Assembly (NCBI GenBank): GCA_021802745.1
Contig: JAJZRK010000023.1
Span: 1-21,587 of the forward strand
DNA length: 21,587 nucleotides
Source: a bacterium
Lineage (GTDB): Bacteria; Gemmatimonadota; Gemmatimonadetes; Gemmatimonadales; Gemmatimonadaceae
Direction of reading: 5' to 3'
Positions 1-9,147 of this stretch are shown here, piece by piece (positions within the stretch are counted from its first letter, which is position 1; each line of letters opens with the position of its first letter). The notes beneath the pieces are model-generated. The model had not been told where the DNA came from, did not search any database, and worked only from the letters and a program-made list of their open reading frames with translations. The position numbers and the translations under genes are program-made.

Positions 1-99
1 GTGCCCCCCGATCCGGCGCACATCATCGCCACCTCCCGGTGGCGACGCGCCCACCAGGCCAGCGCCCGCCGCGCGCACTACCGCGCCCGTCGGCGATGA
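1..99 (+). pseudogene. C-terminal end of an IS transposase (IS701-like), cut by the window edge
   Basis: Frame 1 is open from base 1 to a TGA at 97-99 and encodes 32 residues ending in SRWRRAHQASARRAHYRARRR. A short basic tail of the type W-x-x-WRR-x-HQ-x-x-AR-x-x-HYRxR is what I recall at the C-terminus of IS701-type DDE transposases. Everything upstream lies outside the window, so I cannot tell whether the transposase is intact. The IS end would lie about 20 bases after the stop, near 118, where an antitoxin reading frame begins without its 5' part. Family assignment is from the tail motif only. Confidence 0.5.
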
Positions 100-118
100 G
101 CCGCAACTGTAGTACTAG

Positions 119-352
119 GTCTTAGGACGAGCTCTTAGTCCTGATGAAAGCGACCGCACGGTTCGGCTCGCGCGGCTCGTCGCACTGGCTCGCTACGTGT
201 GGCACGAAGACGCGGCGGGCGCGGTCCAGTTCCTTTCGACTCCTCGCCGGGAGTTGCAGGGGCGCTCGCCGATCGAGTGCAGCGGCACGGACTTGGGCAG
301 TCGTCTCCTGGAAGACCAGCTTCTTGACATTCTGTACAACCCTTGTGCCTGA
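119..352 (+). pseudogene. Antitoxin, Xre/MbcA/ParS toxin-binding domain, 5' end missing
   Basis: The frame is open from 119 to a TGA at 350-352 but has no plausible start codon; an in-frame TAG lies at 116-118. It reads LSPDESDRTVRLARLVALAR, then a segment with FLSTPRRELQGRSPIE and finally LGSRLLEDQLLDILYNPCA. This is the usual order of the Xre/MbcA/ParS toxin-binding domain (formerly DUF2384): an 'L-S/T-P-x-ESDR' opening, a 'W/F-L-x-x-P-x-x-x-L-x-G-x-x-P' centre, and a terminal helix. These antitoxins neutralise RES-domain NAD-degrading toxins. The N-terminal helix-turn-helix part is absent, and the break coincides with the probable IS end near 118, so the gene looks disrupted by IS insertion. 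I find no RES toxin in the 400 bases downstream. Confidence 0.65.
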
Positions 353-671
353 TCCACTGTCGCTGCTACACGTCGTCAGCTTCTGCAACTTGCGGCAGGC
401 TGCCTTTGCGCTGCCGAATCTTGTGGCGGCGGAGGGTGCACCGGAAGGTTCGCCCGATGACTCTCTGGCTTCTCGTCATTCGTGGTTGACTCATTATCGG
501 AGAGACGCCCGCCCGAGGAGAAGGCAGAGCATGGGTCTGGGTTGACGCCGCGCTTCATCGCTTCTACTCAAAGTCTGAATCGTCGACTCTTCCGTGCCTA
601 ACGCGCGGAGGCTGGACGTGATCTGCGAACCCTCATCCAGCTACTATCACGGCCCTCCACCGGAGAGGGCC
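353..671. other. Non-coding or decayed stretch, no supported gene
   Basis: I see no recognisable protein in any frame between the antitoxin remnant and the IS3-like fragment. The only clear structure is a perfect 7-bp stem with a 7-base loop (GGCCCTC at 651-657, GAGGGCC at 665-671), not followed by a T-tract. It lies directly before the IS3-like fragment. Confidence 0.4.
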
Positions 672-755
672 AAGCGGAAGAGTCGATTCACGGAAGATCA
701 GATCAACAGGTTCCATTTCCACCACGAGAGTGACTCGACCGCATCGCTTGACAGC
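672..755 (+). pseudogene. Degenerate start of an IS3-family orfA transposase
   Basis: The translation from 672 begins KRKSRFTEDQINRFHFHHES. The opening strongly resembles the N-terminus of IS3-family OrfA proteins (M-K-x-S-R-F-T-E-E-Q-I-x-x-x-L), while the following residues only loosely resemble the expected helix-turn-helix and the similarity then ends. No orfB follows. I read this as a short decayed remnant, though a chance match over about ten residues is possible. Confidence 0.4.
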
Positions 756-773
756 GGCGGTACAAACCGGCAG

Positions 774-792
774 GTTTTACCTTACATAAAAT
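774..792. promoter_or_regulatory. Operator-like dyad copy 1, upstream of the copper block
   Basis: TTTTA (775-779) and TAAAA (787-791) form a perfect inverted repeat around a 7-base centre. The reverse complement is ATTTTATGTAAGGTAAAAC, which matches two other dyads in this window (12023-12041 and 20109-20127) over ATTTTATGT and TAAA. It lies about 115 bases before the first gene of the copper block. A TTGACA hexamer sits at 748-753, but I cannot place a convincing -10 box at standard spacing. The regulator is unknown. Confidence 0.6.
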
Positions 793-905
793 CAGGCGAC
801 TGACGGCTTGGCGGTACGGGAACGCGTGAACATGCTTCGGCAGACTTCAAGCGCCATCACAAACGCGGATGGTGCTTCTCACCCGAAACGGATGGACGGA
901 ATCTC

Positions 906-1394
906 ATGAGCGCGAGAAACACGTTGGTAATCCGTGCGATGGTTGCGGTGCTCACGTTCGGCGCAAGTGCCGCGAGCGCGCAGGCGCAGGGCCAGATGTC
1001 CGGCATGCCCGGCCATCAGGGCATGATGGGTCAGCAGGGGATGAACACCGCGATGATGGCACAGATGCAGACGATGATGCAGCGGACGGACCTGATGGTT
1101 GGGCGGACGCAGCAGATCTCGCAGCACGCCCAGACCATGCCGATGACCGGCGCCGGCGCGCATACAATGCAGCTGATGACAGATCATCTCGCCACCATGT
1201 CGGTTCAGGCGAAGGGCCTGACGACACAGATGCACAGCCTGATGCAGGACCAGAAGGCGATGGCGGATGGCACGATGCACCGCGAGCTGGGCACCATGCA
1301 GAAGTCGCTCTCCGGGATGCTCGACAACATGGAGCGCATGGCCAAGTCGATGGAGAAGATGCAGCAGACGGTCCCCGCCCCGGCTCGTCCATAG
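906..1394 (+). CDS. Met-rich secreted protein, probable periplasmic copper binder
   Basis: 162 residues. A signal peptide is visible (Arg at 4, hydrophobic stretch to about residue 24, then AQAQG). The mature part is dense in methionine and glutamine with many MxxM, GMM, MxH and MQ patterns, plus scattered histidines, and has no cysteine. Such Met/His composition suits Cu(I) or Ag(I) binding in the periplasm, comparable in style to CusF, PcoE or CopC-type sponge proteins, but I recognise no defined family. The C-terminal half is predicted to be helical with heptad-like Leu/Met spacing. It is the first gene of the copper block, and a purine-rich GGACGGA lies a few bases upstream of ATG 906. 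Copper binding is an inference from composition and context. Confidence 0.75.
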   Translation: MSARNTLVIRAMVAVLTFGASAASAQAQGQMSGMPGHQGMMGQQGMNTAMMAQMQTMMQRTDLMVGRTQQISQHAQTMPMTGAGAHTMQLMTDHLATMSVQAKGLTTQMHSLMQDQKAMADGTMHRELGTMQKSLSGMLDNMERMAKSMEKMQQTVPAPARP

Positions 1395-1407
1395 GTCGCG
1401 ACGCACC

Positions 1408-2250
1408 GTGCGCCGTCTGCCGCTCGTACTCGCTCTCGCCGCCAGCTGGTCGGCGGCGGGGTCTGCCCAGGACTCCTTCTCCGTGCTGGGCGGCACGCAG
1501 TTCACCGCCGGGTCCTACGGGGGTGATCGCACCGTGAGCACGGCGAGTGTCTCGGTGGGTGTGATGGCGACTGTTGGTCGGTGGCGGTGGTGGGCGACGG
1601 TGCCCTTCGTCTTCCAGGATGCGGCGACCGTTCGCACGATCGGCGCCGGAATGCTCCCCGTCGGCGGCGCCACACACACGCAGCCGACCGGTTCCTCCGG
1701 CGGCATGATGGGAGGGGCGGGTCCGGCCGGCATGAACGATGGCGGCTCAAGCATGACGGGCCACGCCGGCGCCGGAGATCCGCTGTTGCGCGTGGATGCG
1801 ACGGTGTGGGGCTCGGCGACCGCGACCGGCAGTGTCGCACTCTACGGCGCCGTCAAGGCTCCGCTGGCAAGTGCGGTGAGCGGGTTCGGTACCGGACAAT
1901 GGGACCAGGCGGCGGGTGCGTCGTTTGCTCGTCATCTGAATGGCGTGTCCATTCTTGCCGATGCCGCGTTCTGGCACATCGGGCGCGCGCCGGGCGATCC
2001 GTACCGTAATGTCGCGACCGGCGCACTGAGCGTCGCCCGCGCGCTCGAACGAGCCGGGCAGCATCTGTACGGTTCGCTGCTTGCCACCACACCGTTCGTC
2101 CAGGGATCGCAGGGACCGGTGCAGTTGGCTGCCGGGTGGAGCCGTCGCGACGCCTCGCGTCGTGTGCTCTCGGTCACTGCGGGTGTCGGGCTCACGCCCA
2201 CCGCTCCGGCGGTCACGCTGGGAGCTGGCTGGCAGTGGGGGCTCCGGTGA
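1408..2250 (+). CDS. Probable outer-membrane beta-barrel protein of a copper locus, GTG start
   Basis: 280 residues. I choose GTG 1408 because it opens directly into a signal peptide (VRRLPLVLALAASWSAAGSA, then Q); longer readings upstream would overlap the Met-rich gene and add a shadow sequence. The mature protein alternates short hydrophobic and Gly/Ser/Thr-rich segments (for example SVSVGVMATVGRWRWWATVP) and ends in an aromatic-rich strand (TLGAGWQWGLR), as outer-membrane barrels do. A loop around residues 98-116 is rich in Gly, Met and His (GGMMGGAGPAGMNDGG), suggesting metal contact. It could belong to the broad 'transporter/phenol-degradation MetA-like' barrel superfamily, but I cannot assign a family. 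The stop overlaps the next start by four bases (GTGA). Confidence 0.65.
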   Translation: MRRLPLVLALAASWSAAGSAQDSFSVLGGTQFTAGSYGGDRTVSTASVSVGVMATVGRWRWWATVPFVFQDAATVRTIGAGMLPVGGATHTQPTGSSGGMMGGAGPAGMNDGGSSMTGHAGAGDPLLRVDATVWGSATATGSVALYGAVKAPLASAVSGFGTGQWDQAAGASFARHLNGVSILADAAFWHIGRAPGDPYRNVATGALSVARALERAGQHLYGSLLATTPFVQGSQGPVQLAAGWSRRDASRRVLSVTAGVGLTPTAPAVTLGAGWQWGLR

Positions 2251-2780
2251 CCCAGACCTTTGGCACTCGCACCCGCGCGACGCTGGTTGCGCTGGCTGCC
2301 GTGGCGCTCTCGGCGGTTTCACTTGGCGCGCAGCCGTGTGCACACTCTCGGACGCCCGCCTCGGCGGCGACTCCGCGCCCCGACGAACATGCCGCGGCCG
2401 ATGTGTCGGCGCCCACCCATCATGTGTCGCCGTCATCGCGGTTCGCGAGCGCTGGCATGCGCCACGTGGTCGCCGGCACACCTCCGATGGCCGCCGGCAG
2501 ACATCACGCCAACAGGCGGACATCGGCCGACAAGCCATCGGCGAATGCGACGCCGACGATCCGCGCCACCGACTGTTGCACCGCGCCTGACGGAAAGGGG
2601 CCGACGTGCCCGTCCTGCCCCGCGGGCATGGGCTGCGCGAACTCGGCGCCCCCCGCTCTTCTCGCGCCGGTCGTGAACGCGCCGACTGCAGTCTTCAGCG
2701 CGACTTCGATGCCAAGTGATGGTGCCTCGCCGCCCACCGCGTGGTCGCGTCCGCTTGACACACCCCCTCCGAGAGCCTGA
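2247..2780 (+). CDS. Secreted Cys- and His-containing protein of unknown function
   Basis: 177 residues, starting at GTG 2247, which overlaps the stop of the upstream gene (GTGA) and so is probably translationally coupled. The N-terminus has a hydrophobic stretch (LVALAAVALSAVSLGAQ) typical of a signal peptide. The middle is Ala/Pro/His-rich with little predicted structure. A cysteine cluster follows around residues 108-130, CCTAPDGKGPTCPSCPAGMGC, with seven Cys counting nearby ones, then a hydrophobic segment (PPALLAPVVNAPTAVFSA). I do not recognise the family. The layout somewhat resembles small copper-locus proteins with a metal-binding Cys/His patch, such as CopL-like proteins, but this is only an analogy. 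Its position between the barrel gene and the TolC gene suggests a role in copper binding. Confidence 0.55.
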   Translation: MTQTFGTRTRATLVALAAVALSAVSLGAQPCAHSRTPASAATPRPDEHAAADVSAPTHHVSPSSRFASAGMRHVVAGTPPMAAGRHHANRRTSADKPSANATPTIRATDCCTAPDGKGPTCPSCPAGMGCANSAPPALLAPVVNAPTAVFSATSMPSDGASPPTAWSRPLDTPPPRA

Positions 2781-2816
2781 GTCTCGTACATCGGCGCACC
2801 GCGCCGAGACCTGACC

Positions 2817-4271
2817 GTGTCAGCTGCCCGACGGCGAGTCGTTCGCCGCGTGTCCCCACTCCGCTTCTCGAGGATGCACGTGTTCCCACATTCGTTGTCC
2901 ATGCCGCGCGTCGGCATGGGGTACTCGTCGGCGCGTTCCCTCGCGCCGCGGCGTCGCACTGCTGTATGGACGTGGCCGCTGGTTCGGCTCGTCGCCTGTC
3001 TGGCGATCCTGCCTGCTTCGGTGGCCGCCCAAGACGATCCGAGCGCACCGGATGGACTGCGCCTCGGTGCGCTCTATTCCGCTGCTGACCGGGCGAATCC
3101 ACGGATCAGCGCCGCCAACGCACTCGTCACAGCGGCCGAGGCGCGGGTGCCCGGCACCCGACGGCCCCCCGATCCACAGGTACAGCTCGGCTTCATGAAC
3201 CGATCGCTCCCAGGACTCGGTCCCATGGATCCCCTCGGCATGACGCAGTTGCAGGTCATGCAGATGCTGCCGACCGCCGGCAAACTGGGCATCGCGGGCG
3301 CGGCGGCGGATGCGCGAGTTGGGGGCGCGCGGGCGCGTGCCACCGACCTCCGATGGGACGTGCGGAGTCAGGTGGCGGCCGCGTTCTACGAGGTGTACCG
3401 CACGGAACGCAGCATCACGATCGCCGGCAATACGCGGCGTCTCATGCAGGACGTTGCGGCGACAGCGGAGGCGATGTATCGCGTCGGCGAGACGGCGCAA
3501 GCGGACGTCCTGAAGGCGCAGGTCGAGATTGCGCGGATGAGCGAGGACATCATCGCCATGCGAGCGATGCGTGCCGTGAATCTCGCGCGTCTGGGTGGGC
3601 TGCTGAATCAAGCGATGGACTCGAACACGGCCGCTGCGGTGCTGCCGGCGTTTCCGGATCGACTGCCACCGCCAGACAGCCTGATTGCCCAAGCGGCAGC
3701 CGGGCGACCCATGGTGCGTGCCGGCGAGGCCGACCTGCAAGCGGCGGAGGCGGACGCGCGCCTCGCTCAGCGCGAAATCTGGCCCGACCTGCAGCTGGGC
3801 GTGCAGTACGGCCAGCGCGGCGGCATGACCGGCGTCGAACGCATGGGCAGTCTGATGGTCGGCGCCAGCGTACCGATCTTCGCGAGGAGCCGACAATACA
3901 AGATGCGCGAGGAAACAGAGGCGATGCGCGCGATGGCTGCCGCCGACTTGGCGGCCATGCGCGCCGACACGCGCGCGAAGGTCGGAACGGCGTACGCGGA
4001 GTGGACGCGGGCCCGAAACCTCCGCTCGCTCTATCAGGCGACGATCCTGCCGCAATCGCGTGCCGCCGTCACGGCTTCCATGGCCGCCTATCGTGTCGGT
4101 CGCGTCAACCTCATGACCCTGCTGGATAACCAGGCGACGGTGAACCGCTACGAGCAGGAACTCGCCGCGCTCGAAGCCGGCGAGGGCATGGCGCTCGCGG
4201 ACCTGGAGATGTTGCTCGGCCGAGAACTCTTTGACCCTAATACCGGCCGGACCGCGCCGGGAGGTAAGTGA
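2817..4271 (+). CDS. TolC-family outer-membrane efflux channel, CusC-like
   Basis: 484 residues from GTG 2817. The first clear signal peptide spans roughly residues 48-71 (WPLVRLVACLAILPASVAAQ), so a later start (ATG 2901 or 2916) is possible; none of the candidates has a strong ribosome site. After the signal come two long helical outer-membrane efflux repeats: NPRISAANALVTAAEA opens the first and RPMVRAGEADLQAAEADARL the second, each followed by the typical 'AxxxxxEVDVLKAQ / YRVGRVNLMTLLD' helix and turn patterns. Such proteins form the trimeric tunnel that carries substrate from the adaptor-pump pair out of the cell. With the CusB- and CusA-like genes immediately downstream, the substrate is most likely Cu(I)/Ag(I). 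The stop overlaps the GTG/ATG region of the adaptor gene. Confidence 0.9.
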   Translation: MSAARRRVVRRVSPLRFSRMHVFPHSLSMPRVGMGYSSARSLAPRRRTAVWTWPLVRLVACLAILPASVAAQDDPSAPDGLRLGALYSAADRANPRISAANALVTAAEARVPGTRRPPDPQVQLGFMNRSLPGLGPMDPLGMTQLQVMQMLPTAGKLGIAGAAADARVGGARARATDLRWDVRSQVAAAFYEVYRTERSITIAGNTRRLMQDVAATAEAMYRVGETAQADVLKAQVEIARMSEDIIAMRAMRAVNLARLGGLLNQAMDSNTAAAVLPAFPDRLPPPDSLIAQAAAGRPMVRAGEADLQAAEADARLAQREIWPDLQLGVQYGQRGGMTGVERMGSLMVGASVPIFARSRQYKMREETEAMRAMAAADLAAMRADTRAKVGTAYAEWTRARNLRSLYQATILPQSRAAVTASMAAYRVGRVNLMTLLDNQATVNRYEQELAALEAGEGMALADLEMLLGRELFDPNTGRTAPGGK

Positions 4272-4273
4272 GC

Positions 4274-5791
4274 ATGCGCGACGATCAGAAGACGAGCGAT
4301 GACAGCACGCGCGACGACGCGACGTTCGGAACACGCGCCGCGAGTGGGGCGTCCCGCCTCGGCGCCGTGCTGCTCGGGGTCGCCGTCATCGGCGGCGCCA
4401 TCGGCGTGGCGGTGTACGCATCACGTGGCAAGGCCCCGGCGGAGGCAGCGGCCGGACACCAGCATGGCGCGGCGGCGGGAGCCGACGCCGCGCAACCCGT
4501 GATGCTCTCCGCGGAGCAGGCGCGACGCATCGGCGTGACGTACGCCACGGTCGAGCACGGTGCCCTGAACCCGGAAGTCCGGACGGTCGCGCAAGTCACG
4601 GTCGACGAGACGCGGGTGCGTGCCGTGACGCTGAAGTTCGACGGGTGGATCGATCGGCTCTTCGTCGACTACACGGGGCGCGAGGTGCGGGCGGGCGAAC
4701 CTCTGGTGTCGACGTACGCACCGATGCTGTTGAGCGCCGAAGAGGAACTCGCGATTGCCGCGAAGCTCGCGCGCGATGTCGCTGGTCAGGACGCCTCGGC
4801 CGTGGCCAACGCACAGTCGTTGCTCCGGGCGGCCCGGCAGCGGCTCCTCAACTGGGACCTTCCCGCAGCCGAGGTGGAGCGCGTGGAGCGCACCGGAGAA
4901 GCGCAGAAATCGCTCATGGTGCGTGCGCCGTACTCCGGCGTTGTCGTGGAGAAGATGGTCGTCGAAGGCCAGCGGGTGATGGCCGGAGATCCGTTGTTCC
5001 GGCTGGCCGATCTTTCCACCGTCTGGGTGGAAGGCGAGGTCTTCGAACAGGACCTCTCGAAGGTGCATCTGGGGGAGTCCGTGGAGGTCGACCTTGAGGC
5101 GCTACCGGGTCAGACACGACATGGCCGCATCGTCTTCCTCCAGCCAACGGTGAGCAGCGACACGCGCACGGTGCGCGTGCGCATGGAACTCGACAACGCC
5201 AACGGCGCGCTGAAGCCCGGAATGTACGCCACGATACGGATTCGCGCGGTGGGCGGCGGCCGGGTGCTGCACGTCCCGCGGTCCGCGGTCTTATCCACGG
5301 GACGGCGCGACCTCGTGTTCGTGCAGCGCGCGGACGGCATGCTGGAACCGCGCGATATCGTGCGCGGCATCGCGACAGATGACCGGGTGGAAGTGAAGTC
5401 CGGCCTGCGCATGGGAGAGACCGTGGTGGCGTCCGCCACGTTCCTGATCGATGCCGAGTCGAACCTCGGCTCAATGCTGGGGGGCATGGCGAACATGCCA
5501 GGGATGGACATGTCGGCTCCGGGCGGGGCGAGTACCGCCGGAGAGAAAACGGCCCCCCCGGCGGATCACGCCGCGCCGAGTATGCCGGGCATGGATATGC
5601 CGGCACCGGCGGCCACTCCGAGGAAGGCGCCCCCTCCGACGAAGAAGCCCGCGCCCATGGACCCGGCGATGACGCATGACATGCCGGGAATGGAGAAGCC
5701 CGCTGCTCCTGCCCTGACCAAGAAGGCGCCGACACCGGCGAAGCCCGACACCATGCCTGCGATGCCCGGCATGAAGCACCCCGACCGCTGA
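4274..5791 (+). CDS. cusB: CusB-like periplasmic adaptor of a heavy-metal RND pump, Met-rich tail
   Basis: 505 residues. ATG 4274 is preferred because GGGAGG (4259-4264) is nine bases upstream; GTG 4268, which overlaps the TolC stop, is the alternative. A membrane anchor lies near residues 28-48. An HQHG patch near residue 62 may bind metal. The usual adaptor order follows: beta-barrel/lipoyl half ([20 protein letters not shown]), helical hairpin, second lipoyl half ([19 protein letters not shown]), then barrel ([20 protein letters not shown]). This matches CusB. Unusually, the last 100 residues form a Pro/Ala/Lys-rich tail with four Met-rich units ([34 protein letters not shown]). These resemble Cu(I)-binding Met motifs and may replace a separate CusF-like chaperone. 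Confidence 0.93.
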   Translation: MRDDQKTSDDSTRDDATFGTRAASGASRLGAVLLGVAVIGGAIGVAVYASRGKAPAEAAAGHQHGAAAGADAAQPVMLSAEQARRIGVTYATVEHGALNPEVRTVAQVTVDETRVRAVTLKFDGWIDRLFVDYTGREVRAGEPLVSTYAPMLLSAEEELAIAAKLARDVAGQDASAVANAQSLLRAARQRLLNWDLPAAEVERVERTGEAQKSLMVRAPYSGVVVEKMVVEGQRVMAGDPLFRLADLSTVWVEGEVFEQDLSKVHLGESVEVDLEALPGQTRHGRIVFLQPTVSSDTRTVRVRMELDNANGALKPGMYATIRIRAVGGGRVLHVPRSAVLSTGRRDLVFVQRADGMLEPRDIVRGIATDDRVEVKSGLRMGETVVASATFLIDAESNLGSMLGGMANMPGMDMSAPGGASTAGEKTAPPADHAAPSMPGMDMPAPAATPRKAPPPTKKPAPMDPAMTHDMPGMEKPAAPALTKKAPTPAKPDTMPAMPGMKHPDR

Positions 5792-5802
5792 GGACGCCTT
5801 CC

Positions 5803-8800
5803 ATGCTGAAACGGATCATTGCGTGGTCGGCCGGTAACAAGGTCATCGTCACCTTGTTCACCGTGGCGGCAATGCTCGCCGGCGTCATCGCGGTGCGGCG
5901 TACGCCGCTCGAGGCGTTGCCCGACCTGAGCGACGTGCAGGTCATCGTCCAAGCCGAGTACAACGAACAGGCCCCGCGAATCGTCGAGGATCAGGTCACG
6001 TACCCGATTGCGACCGAGATGCTCAAGGTGCCCGGCGCGCGGACGGTGCGTGGGTACTCCTACTTCGGCATTTCCTTCGTCTACATCATCTTCGACGATG
6101 GCACCGATCTGTACTGGGCGCGCAGTCGCGTGCTGGAGTATCTGAACGGACTGAAGGGACGCCTTCCAGCGAGTGTCTCACCGACCCTCGGCCCCGACGC
6201 CACCGGACTGGGCTGGGTCTATCAGTACGCCCTCGAGGATACGACGGGACGGATGAGTCTGGCCGATCTCCGTTCGCTCCAGGATTGGTATCTGCGGTAT
6301 CAGCTGACCTCAGTCCCGGGTGTCTCCGAGGTGGCCACCATCGGCGGATTCGAGAAACAGTACCAGGTGGACCTCGATCCGGCCAAGCTGCTCGCGTACA
6401 AGATCCCGGTGACACGCGTCATGCAGTCGATTCAGAACGCCAACGCCGACATCGGGGCGATGGTGGTGGAGCTGTCCGAGCGCGAGTACATGGTTCGCGG
6501 GCTTGGGTACCTGAAGTCCATCTCGGACATTGAGAACGTGGTCGTCGGCGCCACGGCGGCAGGCACGCCGATTCGCGTCGCCGAACTCGGGCGCGTGAAT
6601 GTCGGCCCTGCGGTGCGCCGCGGCGTCGCCGAACTCGACGGACGTGGAGACGCCGTGGGCGCCATCGTGGTGATGCGGTTCGGGCAGAACGCGCTCACGA
6701 CGATCGAGCGGATCAAAACGCGCCTCAAGGACATCGCGCCGGGCCTGCCCCCCGGGGTCGTCATCCGCCCCGTGTACGACCGCAGTGACCTGATTCAACG
6801 GGCCATCGAGACGCTGCGCGGCAAGCTTCTGGAAGAGAGCCTCGTTGTGGCGCTCGTGTGCATCGTCTTCCTGCTGCACGCACGCTCGGCACTGGTCGCC
6901 ATTCTCACGCTCCCCATCGGTATTCTCATGGCGTTCGTTGCCATGCGGGGCGTGAAGGTGGGCGCCGACATCATGTCGTTGGGTGGCATCGCCATCGCGA
7001 TCGGCGCGATGATCGATGCGGCCATTGTGATGATCGAGAACCTGCACAAGCACCTGGAACGCGCGATCGTCGCAAAGGAGCGCGCGAGCGGTGTCGATGC
7101 CAGCAACGCACGCTGGCTCGACACGGGTGTCTTGACGGTCACCGAACGCTGGCGCGTGGTGGTCGAGGCGGCGCAGGAGGTGGGGCCGGCGCTCTTCTTC
7201 TCGCTGCTGATCATCACGGTCTCCTTCCTGCCGGTGTTTGCGCTCGAAGGTCAGGAAGGACGGCTCTTCCACCCGCTCGCGTTCACCAAGACGTTCGCGA
7301 TGGCGGCCTCGAGCCTTCTTTCCGTGACGCTCGTGCCAGTGACCATGGGCCTGTTCGTCCGCGGCCGCATCTTCCGCGAGTCGGCCAATCCGGTCAATCG
7401 GGTGCTGATTCGGTGGTATCGCCCCCTCATCACCTTTGTTCTGCGGCATCGGTGGCCGGTGGTCGCGGCCTCGGTGGTCGTGGTGATTCTCACGTGGGTA
7501 CCGTGGACGCGGATCGGAAGCGAGTTCATGCCGCCCCTCGGGGAAGGCACGATTCTGTACATGCCGACCACGTTGCCCGGAGTGAGCGTGGCTCGGGCGC
7601 GCGAGATTCTGCGCATTCAGGACGGCATCCTCAAGAAGTTCCCGGAAGTCGAGCATGTGTGGGGGAAGGGTGGGCGTGCGAACACCGCGACCGACCCGGC
7701 TGGACTCGACATGTTCGAGACAACGATCACGCTGAAACCCCAAGATGCCTGGCGGTCCGGCATGACGTACGACCGGCTTGTCGCCGAGATGGACTCGGCG
7801 GTGCGCATGCCGGGCGTGACGAATGCGTGGACGATGCCGATCAAGGGGCGCATCGACATGTTGGCGACAGGCATCCGGACGCCGGTGGGCATCAAGGTGT
7901 TCGGGCCGGATCTGGCCGAGCTGGAGCGCATCGGACGCGAGGTCGAACGGGCGGTCCAGATGGTCCCGGGCACCCGGAGTGCGTTCGCCGAGCGCGCGGT
8001 CAGCGGGTACTACCTCGACATCGACATTGACCGCCAGGCCGCGGCACGACATGGGCTCAACGTCGGGGACGTACAGGCGGTAATCGCCACCGCCATCGGT
8101 GGCATGACCATCACGCAGACCGTGGAGGGACGTCAGCGGTTTGGCGTCCGCGTGCGCTACCCGCAGGAACTGCGCGATTCGCCGGAGCGCTTGGCGGCGG
8201 TGCTCGTGCCCGTGAGCCACTCGACGTCCGGCGCGACAGGGTCGGGCGGCATGGGTGGCATGGGAGCGTCAGGGTCCGCGCTGAGTGGAAATGCAGCACA
8301 GGTCCCGCTCGGACAGATCGCGACCATTCGCTCCGTGGCGGGCCCGATGGTGGTGCGCACGGAAGGCGCGATGCCCACGGCGTGGGTGTATGTCGACGTC
8401 GCAGGCCGCGATATCGGTGGCTACGTCGCGGACGCGCAGCGCGAAGTGGCGGCCCGCGTCAAGATGCCGCCGGGCTACTCGATTGTCTGGAGCGGCCAGT
8501 ACGAGTACATGCAGCGCGCGAAGGAGACGATGAAGCTCGTCATCCCGGCGACCCTCGCGCTGATCTTTCTGCTGCTCTACTTCAACTTCAACAACGTGGG
8601 CGAGACACTGATCGTCATGCTCTCGCTCCCCTTCGCCCTGGTCGGTGGTATCTGGTTCTTGTGGGCCCTGAGTTTCAACTGGTCGGTCGCTGTCGCGATC
8701 GGGTTCATTGCCCTGGCTGGCGTCGCCGCAGAAACCGGTGTGGTGATGCTCATATATCTCGACCACGCATGGGCGGCCCGGTGTGCCAAAGGCGCCCCGC

Positions 8801-9114
8801 CAACGATGCGCGACCTCTACGACGCCGTCATGGAAGGCGCAGTGGAACGCGTGCGGCCAAAGATGATGACGGTGACCGCCATCATGGCCGGCCTGTTGCC
8901 CATCATGTGGGGGAACGGGGCCGGAGCAAGCGTCATGCGACGCATCGCCGCGCCGATGATCGGTGGCATGATCTCCAGTACCGTGCTCACCCTGCTCGTC
9001 ATTCCGGCGATCTACTCGCTGTGGAAGGAGCGGTCGGTATCCGCGACTCAGCCGCCGGTGCCAGCGCCAAACGCATCGAGCGCAACAGGCATCATCCCTT
9101 CAACCAACACCTAA
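5803..9114 (+). CDS. cusA: CusA-like heavy-metal-efflux RND transporter for Cu(I)/Ag(I)
   Basis: 1103 residues, with ATG 5803 preceded by GAGGA. This is the inner-membrane, proton-driven pump of a CusCBA-type tripartite system. The three methionines that bind Cu(I) in E. coli CusA (573, 623, 672) have exact counterparts at 587 ([12 protein letters not shown]), 637 (LDMFETTI) and 686 (RIDMLATGI), with identical spacing of 50 and 49 residues. The transmembrane proton-relay aspartate is at 405 ([13 protein letters not shown]). Twelve-helix RND topology is evident, with two large periplasmic loops. Residues about 808-830 hold a Gly/Ser/Met-rich insert (GGMGGMGAS) that E. coli CusA lacks. The gene begins 11 bases after the adaptor stop, so the two are almost certainly co-transcribed. 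Confidence 0.97.
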   Translation: MLKRIIAWSAGNKVIVTLFTVAAMLAGVIAVRRTPLEALPDLSDVQVIVQAEYNEQAPRIVEDQVTYPIATEMLKVPGARTVRGYSYFGISFVYIIFDDGTDLYWARSRVLEYLNGLKGRLPASVSPTLGPDATGLGWVYQYALEDTTGRMSLADLRSLQDWYLRYQLTSVPGVSEVATIGGFEKQYQVDLDPAKLLAYKIPVTRVMQSIQNANADIGAMVVELSEREYMVRGLGYLKSISDIENVVVGATAAGTPIRVAELGRVNVGPAVRRGVAELDGRGDAVGAIVVMRFGQNALTTIERIKTRLKDIAPGLPPGVVIRPVYDRSDLIQRAIETLRGKLLEESLVVALVCIVFLLHARSALVAILTLPIGILMAFVAMRGVKVGADIMSLGGIAIAIGAMIDAAIVMIENLHKHLERAIVAKERASGVDASNARWLDTGVLTVTERWRVVVEAAQEVGPALFFSLLIITVSFLPVFALEGQEGRLFHPLAFTKTFAMAASSLLSVTLVPVTMGLFVRGRIFRESANPVNRVLIRWYRPLITFVLRHRWPVVAASVVVVILTWVPWTRIGSEFMPPLGEGTILYMPTTLPGVSVARAREILRIQDGILKKFPEVEHVWGKGGRANTATDPAGLDMFETTITLKPQDAWRSGMTYDRLVAEMDSAVRMPGVTNAWTMPIKGRIDMLATGIRTPVGIKVFGPDLAELERIGREVERAVQMVPGTRSAFAERAVSGYYLDIDIDRQAAARHGLNVGDVQAVIATAIGGMTITQTVEGRQRFGVRVRYPQELRDSPERLAAVLVPVSHSTSGATGSGGMGGMGASGSALSGNAAQVPLGQIATIRSVAGPMVVRTEGAMPTAWVYVDVAGRDIGGYVADAQREVAARVKMPPGYSIVWSGQYEYMQRAKETMKLVIPATLALIFLLLYFNFNNVGETLIVMLSLPFALVGGIWFLWALSFNWSVAVAIGFIALAGVAAETGVVMLIYLDHAWAARCAKGAPPTMRDLYDAVMEGAVERVRPKMMTVTAIMAGLLPIMWGNGAGASVMRRIAAPMIGGMISSTVLTLLVIPAIYSLWKERSVSATQPPVPAPNASSATGIIPSTNT

Positions 9115-9147
9115 AGACTCGTCGGCTCCGGTCGACAAGGAGTTTCC

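Noticed and set aside
110..117. TAGTACTA palindrome as a BlaI/CopY-type operator
   Set aside because: It sits at the presumed IS end, is only 8 bases long, has no second copy and drives no intact gene; an IS terminal sequence explains it better.
144..545. Plus-strand open frame of 133 codons from ATG 144
   Set aside because: The overlapping frame 119-352 has a recognisable antitoxin domain; this one has a Ser/Arg-rich translation without any motif.
2820..4334. Long minus-strand open frame (504 codons) over the TolC gene
   Set aside because: It is antisense to a clear outer-membrane efflux protein and shows low-complexity Arg/His-rich translation with no domain.
6310..8220. Long minus-strand open frame (636 codons) inside the CusA-like gene
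   Set aside because: It lies entirely antisense to a gene with conserved catalytic residues, and its His/Arg/Asp-rich composition is what GC-rich third-position shadows produce.
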